From NCBI GenBank assembly GCA_041617155.1, contig JBFJPL010000165.1, positions 1 through 6,725 on the forward strand: a DNA stretch of 6,725 bases, read 5' to 3'. Shown here in pieces: positions 1 to 4,926 of the stretch (its first letter is position 1; each line of letters opens with the position of its first letter). This DNA comes from CAMYKD01 sp041617155 (GTDB lineage: Bacteria; Pseudomonadota; Alphaproteobacteria; Kiloniellales; JAKSDN01). Both the position numbers and the translations under genes were made by a program. The notes below the pieces were generated by a model. It was not told the DNA's origin and ran no database searches. It was given only the letters and a program-made list of their open reading frames with translations.

Positions 1-178
1 CGAGCTCATAGCCGTTCTTGGCGTGAATGCCGTTGGTCGAGTACTTGCCGGTGAAGGAAATGGCCGAGCCGAGGACGATGGTGTCGCCCTCGACCTTGGC
101 CGAGGCCGGCATCGCGGCGGCCGCGGAGAGCAGGGCCGCGCCGGTCGCGGCGCCGATCAGAATCCTGGTGTACTTCAT
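1..178 (-). CDS. Periplasmic substrate-binding protein of a branched-chain amino acid-type ABC transporter (N-terminus only)
   Basis: Only the first 59 codons are present; the gene runs off the left edge of the window. The protein begins MKYTRILIGAATGAALLSAA and continues to a likely signal peptidase site after the ASA of MPASA (about residue 27), so it is exported. The mature part starts KVEGDTIVLGSAISFTGKYS followed by TNGIHAKNGYEL. The pattern 'I-LG-(A/S)-S-TG-YS--G----G-ELA' is the typical opening of LivK/Peripla_BP_6 receptors, which bind amino acids, amides or related small carboxylates and deliver them to a membrane permease. The ATG at 178 is chosen because a perfect AGGAGG (189-194) lies 10 bases upstream and the signal peptide starts there. 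An ATG at 200 opens a different frame that lacks these features. The gene lies downstream of dctM on the same strand, 174 bases away, so it probably has its own promoter. The family is fairly secure; the substrate cannot be told. Confidence 0.85.
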   Translation of the reverse strand, partial: MKYTRILIGAATGAALLSAAAAMPASAKVEGDTIVLGSAISFTGKYSTNGIHAKNGYEL

Positions 179-352
179 GGGATTTGTTCCTCCTGTCCAT
201 TCGTTTTATTGGTCTACGGCCTTGTCTGGAACAGCCGCTTTTTTGCGCGCCCGATCATATCGAGATCGGCCGCTGGCGCAAGTCTGCAGGCCTCGCCGCG
301 GCCGCGCGGCCCGGGCGGGTCCGATCGGATCGCCGTTAACCAAGCCCGTGGC
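179..352 (-). other. Intergenic region between dctM and the ABC binding-protein gene
   Basis: This 174-base stretch contains no plausible gene. Read on the minus strand, it starts with GC-only dyads: TCCGATCGGA at 320-329, and GCCGCG (295-300) paired with CGCGGC (305-310) around a 4-base loop. A further small hairpin has arms CCGATC (251-256) and GATCGG (264-269). None is followed by a T-tract on the minus strand, so there is no clear intrinsic terminator for the dct operon. Below the last hairpin come a run of six A residues and an AT-richer segment (about 205-225), then the AGGAGG of the binding-protein gene. That AT-richer segment is the most likely place for its promoter, but I see no good -35/-10 pair. 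Confidence 0.35.
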
Positions 353-1726
353 CTATTTCGTGATGATCTCGGGCCCCATCAGCATGGTCGGCAGGTAGGT
401 CGACAGCCACGGTATGTAGGTCACCATGATCAGGAAGATAAAGAGGATGCCGAGCCAGGGCAGGGCGGCCTTGACCACGCGCAGCATCGGCATGCCGGCG
501 ACCCCCGAGGTCACGAACAGGTTGAGGCCGACCGGCGGCGTGATCATGCCGATCTCCATGTTCACCACCATGATGATGCCGAGATGGATCGGGTCGATGC
601 CAAGCGAGATGGCGATCGGGAACACCAGGGGCGCGACGATGACGATGAGGCCCGAGGGCTCCATGAACTGACCGCCGATCAACAGGATCAGGTTGACGAT
701 CACCAGGAACATGACCGGCCCGAATCCGGCCGCCAGCATCGCCCCGGCGATGGTCTGGGGGATCTGCTCCTCGGTCAGCACGTGCTTCAGGATCAGCGCA
801 TTGGCGATGATGAACAGCAGCATGATCGTGGTCTTGCCGGCCTCGAGCAGCGAATGCTTGGTATCCGGATGGAAAAACACCGTGATCAGGCTTTGCGGCC
901 GCGACAGGAAGGCGTGGCGGTGATCGCCCTCGCCCTTGAGCGGTCCCATGTCCTTGTAGACGAAATTGGCGATGAAGAAGGCGTATACCGCGGCGACCGC
1001 CGCCGCCTCCGTCGGCGTGAAGATGCCGCCGTAGATGCCGCCCAGGATGATGATGATGAGGAACAGGCCCCAGCCCGCGTCACGGGCCGCGACCAGAATC
1101 TCGCGCATGCCGGCCCAGTCCTGCGCCGGCAGGCCGCGAACCTTCGCCGCGATGTAGATGCCGATCATCAACATCAGGCCGGCGACCAGGCCGGGGATGA
1201 CGCCGGCCAGGAACATCCTGCCGACCGAGACGTCCACGGCCGAGGCGTAGACCACCATCACGATCGAGGGCGGAATCAGGATGCCGAGCGTACCGGCGTT
1301 GCAGATCACGCCGGCCGCGAAGTCCTTGGTGTAGCCGACCTGGACCATGCCGGCGATGACGATGCTCCCGATCGCGACCACGGTGGCGGGTGACGAGCCC
1401 GAGAGCGCCGCGAACAGCATGCAGGCAAAGACCCCCGCGATCGCCAGGCCGCCCTGGAAATGGCCGACGCAGGCAATCGCGAAGCGGATGATCCGCCGGG
1501 CGACGCCGCCGGTCGACATGAAGGTCGAGGCCAGGATGAAGAACGGGATGGCCAGAAGCGTGAAGTGTCCGGCGAAGGCGTTGAACAGCGTCTGCGCGAT
1601 CGAACCGAGCGAGCTGTCGGAATAGACCAACAGGAAGATGATCGAGCTGAGGCCCAGGGAGACGGCGATCGGCACGCCGATCAGCAGCAGGCCGATAACC
1701 ATCACGAAGAGGAATAGGACGCCCAT
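353..1726 (-). CDS. dctM: TRAP transporter large membrane subunit DctM
   Basis: A 457-residue, very hydrophobic inner-membrane protein. This is the large subunit of a TRAP transporter, the ion-coupled channel that takes substrate from the binding protein DctP. Family marks are visible: an N-terminal membrane segment (MGVLFLFVMVIGLLLIGVPI), 'IPFFILASTFMSTGG' (60-74), 'LSGSSPATVVAIGSI' (109-122), 'GTLGILIPPSIVMVVY' (145-160), 'FTPTEAAAVAAVYAF' (236-250) and 'NMEIGMITPPVGLNLFV' (389-405). About a dozen membrane spans can be read. The protein is slightly longer than usual (about 425-440), owing to a polar stretch at about 257-296 between two hydrophobic segments. The ATG at 1726 lies 3 bases after the dctQ stop. 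The last dctQ codons carry a GGGAAGG ribosome-binding sequence 7 bases upstream, so translation is probably coupled. The stop is TAG at 353-355. The family is certain; the substrate is set by DctP. Confidence 0.97.
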   Translation of the reverse strand: MGVLFLFVMVIGLLLIGVPIAVSLGLSSIIFLLVYSDSSLGSIAQTLFNAFAGHFTLLAIPFFILASTFMSTGGVARRIIRFAIACVGHFQGGLAIAGVFACMLFAALSGSSPATVVAIGSIVIAGMVQVGYTKDFAAGVICNAGTLGILIPPSIVMVVYASAVDVSVGRMFLAGVIPGLVAGLMLMIGIYIAAKVRGLPAQDWAGMREILVAARDAGWGLFLIIIILGGIYGGIFTPTEAAAVAAVYAFFIANFVYKDMGPLKGEGDHRHAFLSRPQSLITVFFHPDTKHSLLEAGKTTIMLLFIIANALILKHVLTEEQIPQTIAGAMLAAGFGPVMFLVIVNLILLIGGQFMEPSGLIVIVAPLVFPIAISLGIDPIHLGIIMVVNMEIGMITPPVGLNLFVTSGVAGMPMLRVVKAALPWLGILFIFLIMVTYIPWLSTYLPTMLMGPEIITK

Positions 1727-1729
1727 GGC

Positions 1730-2383
1730 TCAGCCTTCCCGGTCCGCCTTCGCCGCCGCTTCCTCGACCAGCTCCTCGACCTCGTGGCTGGCGATGATCG
1801 TGTCGGCTTCGCCGGTGATCACCTTCCACGCGACCTGAAGAAAGCGCAGCGTGAGCAGCAGAAGGCCGATCGGCAGGGCGGCGTAGGGGATGAAACGGGG
1901 CAGCTTCTCGTAGGCCTCGCCCTGGTTCATCGAGGCTTCGATGAAGCGCAGGAAGCCTAGCATGGGAATGTCGTTGACCTCGTACCAGGCCTGGTCCTTG
2001 AGCGTGCCGTCGAGCATCGGCAGGGCGGCGAACGGCGCCCAGTAGTTCCATGAGCCGATCAGCAGGAGCACGCTGAAGACCAGACAGGCGGCGACGGAGA
2101 GCAGCGCCAGGACGCGGCGGGCCCCGGGCGAAACGCTGTTCAGCACGACGTCGACGCCGAGATGCGCGCGGGTCTTCACGCAGTAGGACGCGCCGATCAG
2201 GACCAGCCAGGCGAACAGGAACACTGTCGTCTCCAGTGCCCAGAGAATGTTGGCGTTGAAGACGTAGCGCGCGATGACGTTGGCGAAGGTGACCACCGTC
2301 ATGAGGCCGAGAATGACCGCGATCAGCGTCTCCTCGATCTCATTGATGACCCGGCCGAACTTGGTTTTTGGCTCGGCGTGCAT
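1730..2383 (-). CDS. dctQ: TRAP transporter small membrane subunit DctQ
   Basis: A 217-residue inner-membrane protein matching the small TRAP subunit, which pairs with DctM and is needed for transport. Four hydrophobic segments are seen at about residues 18-36, 46-66, 91-111 and 165-187. The signature 'NVIARYVFNANILWALE' (35-51) followed by 'GASYCVKTRAHLGVDVV' (64-80) is the classical DctQ core, in which an N--RY-F segment precedes a conserved membrane span and a His/Asp stretch. A soluble loop (112-162, containing NYWAPFAALPMLDGTLKD) separates spans three and four. It makes the protein longer than minimal DctQ (about 160-180) but similar to the Rhodobacter-type subunit as I remember it. The tail from 198 is acidic (EVEELVEE). 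The ATG at 2383 has a G-run (2389-2394) 5 bases upstream, a moderate ribosome-binding sequence. It follows dctP by 82 bases that contain a strong hairpin, and overlaps nothing. Confidence 0.95.
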   Translation of the reverse strand: MHAEPKTKFGRVINEIEETLIAVILGLMTVVTFANVIARYVFNANILWALETTVFLFAWLVLIGASYCVKTRAHLGVDVVLNSVSPGARRVLALLSVAACLVFSVLLLIGSWNYWAPFAALPMLDGTLKDQAWYEVNDIPMLGFLRFIEASMNQGEAYEKLPRFIPYAALPIGLLLLTLRFLQVAWKVITGEADTIIASHEVEELVEEAAAKADREG

Positions 2384-2419
2384 GGCGACCCCCCGGCCCC
2401 TTAGGACTTGTCAGAGAAA

Positions 2420-2447
2420 GGTCCGACCCGGTTACCCGGGTCGGACC
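2420..2447 (-). terminator. Intercistronic hairpin between dctP and dctQ (attenuator or mRNA-stabilising stem-loop)
   Basis: The arms GGTCCGACCCGG (2420-2431) and CCGGGTCGGACC (2436-2447) form a perfect 12-bp stem with a 4-base loop (TTAC on the plus strand). On the transcribed minus strand the stem starts 18 bases after the dctP stop and is followed by TTTCTCT, a broken U-rich stretch. It could act as a partial intrinsic terminator or as a 3' stabiliser of the dctP message. Either role would leave more binding protein than membrane subunits, as transporter operons usually need. The dyad is directly visible; its function is inferred. Confidence 0.55.
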
Positions 2448-2465
2448 CATGCTGCTTTTAGGCCG

Positions 2466-3464
2466 TCAGTTGGTTGCGTTGGCGGACTGCGCGGCGGCGA
2501 TCAGATCGGCGCCGATATCGCCTTCGAACTTGGCCCAGACCGGCTTCATCGCGTCGACCCACTTCTTGCGCTGCTCGCCGGTCAGCTGGCGAACCTTGCC
2601 GCCGGCGGCGATGATGGCTTGCTTGGCCTCCTCGTTGACCCGGGTCGACTCGGCGTTGCGGGTGGCGGTGACCTCGTCCAGGATGGTCTTGAACTGGTCG
2701 CGGACATCACCCGGCAGCTTGTCCCACCATTCGGTCGAGGTGACGACGAGATAGTCGATGATGCCGTGGTTCGACTCGGTGATGCCGTCCTGAACCTCGA
2801 AGAACTTCTGGCCGTAGATGTTGGACCAGGTGTTCTCCTGGCCGTCCACCACGCCGGTCTGCAGCGAGCCGTAGACCTCGGAGAAGGCCATCTTCTGCGG
2901 ATTTGCCTTCAGCGCCTCCATCTGGGCGACCAGCACGTCGGACGGCTGGACACGGAACTTGAGGCCGGCGGCATCGGCCGGTTCGAGCAACGGCTTGCGC
3001 GCCGAGATCTGCTTCATGCCGTTGTGCCAAAAGGCCAGGCCCTGGAGGCCGCGGCGCTTCATCGCATCCTTCAGATTCTGGCCGTCCGTCGAGTTCTGAA
3101 AACGCTCGACCGCGTTGATGTCGTCGAAAACGAACGGCAGGTCGAACAGCCGGAACTTCTTGGTGAACTTCTCGAACTTAGACAGGGACGGCGCGGCCAG
3201 CTGGACGTCGCCCGCCAACATGGCTTCAAGCACCTGGTCGTCGTTGTAGAGCTGAGAGCTCGGAAAAACCTCCAGGCAGGCCTTGCCGTTCATCTCTTCG
3301 TTGACGCGCTTCTCCAGCAGCGACGCGGCAATGCCCTTGGGATGCTTGTCGGTGTTGGTGACGTGGCTGAACTTGATGACGATCTCGCCCGGGTCGCAGG
3401 CGGCAAACGCCGGCCCGGCCAATACAACGCCAAATGCCGCGAGCGCGGCCGTGAGCATACGCAT
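2466..3464 (-). CDS. dctP: TRAP transporter periplasmic substrate-binding protein DctP (C4-dicarboxylate type)
   Basis: A 332-residue exported receptor of the DctP family; it captures the substrate in the periplasm and hands it to DctQM. Residues 1-21 form a signal peptide (MRMLTAALAAFGVVLAGPAF then A), with probable cleavage at AFA|ACDPGE. Cys23 is not in a good lipobox, so the protein is probably soluble. The mature part opens EIVIKFSHVTNTDKHPKG (27-44). Other landmarks are LAAPSLSKFEKFTKKFRLFD (89-108), the GLKFRV segment with the family's carboxylate-binding Arg (Arg171), SDVLVAQMEALKANPQKMAF (175-194), and EVYGSLQTGVVDGQEN with the conserved Asn (NTWSN, 211-215). These segments closely resemble the C4-dicarboxylate DctP of Rhodobacter as I recall it, so malate, succinate or fumarate is the default prediction. 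The ATG at 3464 has GGAGG (3474-3478) 9 bases upstream; Met3 is a weaker alternative. It is the first gene of the dctPQM operon and is divergent from the FAD enzyme. Confidence 0.96.
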   Translation of the reverse strand: MRMLTAALAAFGVVLAGPAFAACDPGEIVIKFSHVTNTDKHPKGIAASLLEKRVNEEMNGKACLEVFPSSQLYNDDQVLEAMLAGDVQLAAPSLSKFEKFTKKFRLFDLPFVFDDINAVERFQNSTDGQNLKDAMKRRGLQGLAFWHNGMKQISARKPLLEPADAAGLKFRVQPSDVLVAQMEALKANPQKMAFSEVYGSLQTGVVDGQENTWSNIYGQKFFEVQDGITESNHGIIDYLVVTSTEWWDKLPGDVRDQFKTILDEVTATRNAESTRVNEEAKQAIIAAGGKVRQLTGEQRKKWVDAMKPVWAKFEGDIGADLIAAAQSANATN

Positions 3465-3496
3465 GTCTGATTTCCTCCCTGTTTTGTTCGCCTCCG

Positions 3497-3538
3497 GCCA
3501 CTTAGTCCTGTACCGAAGCGAAAAGTGGCGTATTTCGC
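3497..3538. promoter_or_regulatory. Nested inverted repeats upstream of dctP (possible operator or leader hairpin)
   Basis: Two overlapping dyads occupy the space between dctP and its candidate promoter. The outer one pairs GCCACTT (3497-3503) with AAGTGGC (3523-3529). The second pairs GCGAAA (3518-3523) with TTTCGC (3533-3538), with 9 bases between the arms; its 21-base size suits a dimeric regulator. Because they overlap, the two could also form alternative structures in the dctP leader RNA. I do not recognise the binding protein; the function is inferred from position and symmetry only. Confidence 0.35.
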
Positions 3539-3541
3539 CTC

Positions 3542-3569
3542 ATCATAGACTGCCTGCTGGACCAAGCAA
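3542..3569 (-). promoter_or_regulatory. Candidate sigma70-type promoter for dctPQM
   Basis: On the minus strand, TTGCTT (3564-3569) and TATGAT (3542-3547) are separated by 16 bases. The -10 matches the consensus at five of six positions and the -35 at three. Transcription would start near 3535, leaving a leader of about 70 bases that includes the inverted repeats. I looked for a sigma54 -24/-12 element, as some dct genes use, and found none with correct spacing. This is a weak call because alphaproteobacterial promoters are poorly conserved. Confidence 0.3.
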
Positions 3570-3727
3570 GCGCGAGCATGGCCCGATTCGGCCACCTGCT
3601 CCTTGAGGCAAATCAATTTTCATGGCGTTCCGCGGCGCGGGCCGGCCCGGGGCCGGGATGGCGCCCGGTGCCGGTTCGGCTAAAGTGCTGGGTCCGAGGC
3701 AATCTGCGGGATAAATCGGCCGGGAAA

Positions 3728-4858
3728 ATGGGCGCGGACAGCGAAATCATTGTCATAGGCGGCGGCATCGCCGGTGTTTCCGCCGCCTGCGAGCTGGCCT
3801 TGGCAGGTGCCGGCGTGCTGCTGCTCGAGACCGAGGATCAGTTCGCCTATCACAGCACTGGGCGCTCCGCCGCCTTGCTGTTCCAGAACTACGGGCCGCC
3901 CAACGTGCGCCGGCTGACGACCGCCGGGCGGCCGTTCTTCGTGTCGCCCCCTGAGGGTTTCACCGACCATCCCCTGGTCGCCCCGCGGGGGGTTCTGATG
4001 GTCGCGCCGGTCGGCCAGGAGGCGGCCATGGCGGATACCCTGGCCGCGGGCGACGGAATGGCGCCCATTTCGCTCGACCAGGCGCTCGCCAAGGTGCCAT
4101 TGCTCAGGCGCGACAAGCTGGTCTCGGCGGCCTACGAGGCCGACGCCCAGGACCTCGACGTGCATGGCCTGCACAGCGGCTACCTAAAACGTTTCAGGAC
4201 GGCGGGCGGCCGGGCCGTGACCCGGGCCGAGGTGCTGGCATTGCGCCGCACGCCCGGCGGCTGGGCGGTCGAATCCAAGGCCGGGCGCTTCACCGCCCCG
4301 GTGGTGGTCAACGCCGCCGGTGCCTGGGCCGATTTGGTGGCCGGCCTGGCGGGCCTTGGGCCGCTTGGCATCCAACCCAAGCGGCGCACGGCGATCATCG
4401 TCGATGGCCCGGGCGACGGCCACGGTTCGGCGGCTTGGCCATTGATCGTCGATGCGGCGCACACCTGGTACTGCAAACCCGAGCCGGGCGGCAAGCTGCT
4501 GCTCTCGCCGGCCGACGAAACCCCGGTCCCGCCCTCTGACGTGCAGCCGGAGGAGTTGGACATCGCGCTTGCGGTCGACCGCTTTCAGGCTGCGGTCAGG
4601 CTTTCCGTGCGCCGGGTCGAGCACAGCTGGGCCGGCCTGCGCAGCTTCGCACCGGACGGCGATCTGGTGATCGGCTGGGACCCCCGCGCGGAGGGCTTCT
4701 TCTGGCTCGCTGGCCAGGGCGGCTACGGCATCCAGACCGCGCCCGCCGCCGGCCGGCTTGCTGCCGGTCTGATCCGGCAAGGCAAGGCGCCCGAGTCGAT
4801 CCTGGCCACCGGGTTGGACCCGGCCGAGCTGGCGCCGCTTCGCCTGATCGACTCGTGA
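3728..4858 (+). CDS. FAD-dependent D-amino acid dehydrogenase-like oxidoreductase (DadA/DauA family)
   Basis: A 376-residue flavoenzyme. It opens with an FAD-binding motif IIVIGGGIAGVSAA (7-20) and a second-strand acid (Glu34 in LLLETE), then HSTGRSAALLF (42-52). Later landmarks are VVNAAGAWAD (193-202), IQPKRRTAI (215-223), WYCKPEPGG (247-255), WAGLRSF (301-307) and GQGGYGIQTAPAAG (329-342). These line up along the whole length with Pseudomonas D-arginine dehydrogenase as I remember it (about 375 residues). The expected reaction is oxidation of a D-amino acid to an imino acid, then a 2-oxo acid, with electrons passed to the respiratory chain. Carboxylate-side residues (Tyr55, Tyr248, Arg305) are kept, but the guanidinium-binding Glu is Val89 and an active-site His is Leu50, so D-arginine is unlikely. 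The ATG at 3728 is chosen because it sits just before the FAD motif. An in-frame ATG at 3578 would add 50 residues without family character. The ribosome-binding sequence is weak. It is divergent from dctPQM, so substrates may be shared. Confidence 0.88.
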   Translation: MGADSEIIVIGGGIAGVSAACELALAGAGVLLLETEDQFAYHSTGRSAALLFQNYGPPNVRRLTTAGRPFFVSPPEGFTDHPLVAPRGVLMVAPVGQEAAMADTLAAGDGMAPISLDQALAKVPLLRRDKLVSAAYEADAQDLDVHGLHSGYLKRFRTAGGRAVTRAEVLALRRTPGGWAVESKAGRFTAPVVVNAAGAWADLVAGLAGLGPLGIQPKRRTAIIVDGPGDGHGSAAWPLIVDAAHTWYCKPEPGGKLLLSPADETPVPPSDVQPEELDIALAVDRFQAAVRLSVRRVEHSWAGLRSFAPDGDLVIGWDPRAEGFFWLAGQGGYGIQTAPAAGRLAAGLIRQGKAPESILATGLDPAELAPLRLIDS

Positions 4859-4884
4859 AGCCGACCCGATCGTCCGGCAACGCT

Positions 4885-4911
4885 GTTCGGGCCCGGTACG
4901 GGCCCCGGAAC
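4885..4911. terminator. Hairpin between convergent genes (possible bidirectional terminator)
   Basis: GGGCCCG (4889-4895) pairs with CGGGCCC (4899-4905) around a 3-base loop. The stem can be extended by GTTC (4885-4888) with GAAC (4908-4911), leaving two bases bulged. It lies 26 bases after the stop of the FAD enzyme and 15 bases beyond the stop of the kinase on the other strand. It is the only strong dyad in this gap. No T-tract follows in either direction, so termination here would be imperfect or Rho-assisted. Confidence 0.4.
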
Positions 4912-4926
4912 CATCGGTGGCTGCGC

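Noticed and set aside
239..269. An intrinsic terminator for dctPQM made of the CCGATC/GATCGG hairpin and a neighbouring homopolymer run.
   Set aside because: On the transcribed minus strand the run after the hairpin is A, not T, so it has the wrong polarity for a terminator of this operon.
23..1393. A 456-codon open frame on the plus strand opposite dctM.
   Set aside because: Its translation is rich in Arg, Asp, Gln and His with no domain character, as expected for the mirror of a GC-rich gene. The minus-strand DctM is unambiguous.
1080..2051. A 323-codon open frame on the minus strand across the dctQ-dctM junction.
   Set aside because: It lies in a different frame from two well-supported membrane proteins and has an Arg/Gly-rich translation without membrane or domain character.
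2274..3470. A 398-codon open frame on the plus strand opposite dctP and part of dctQ.
   Set aside because: It spans a gene boundary and a strong intergenic hairpin, and reads as low-complexity Leu/Asp/Arg-rich sequence. DctP on the other strand matches its family over the full length.
3465..3610. A sigma54 promoter upstream of dctP.
   Set aside because: The nearest candidate (TGGCC…GGGCC on the minus strand) has the GG and GC elements one base too close, and it lacks the TTGC core.
3578..3727. A 50-codon N-terminal extension of the FAD enzyme.
   Set aside because: The added residues have no signal-peptide or family character and would overlap the divergent control region. Related enzymes start just before the GxGxxG motif, as the ATG at 3728 does.
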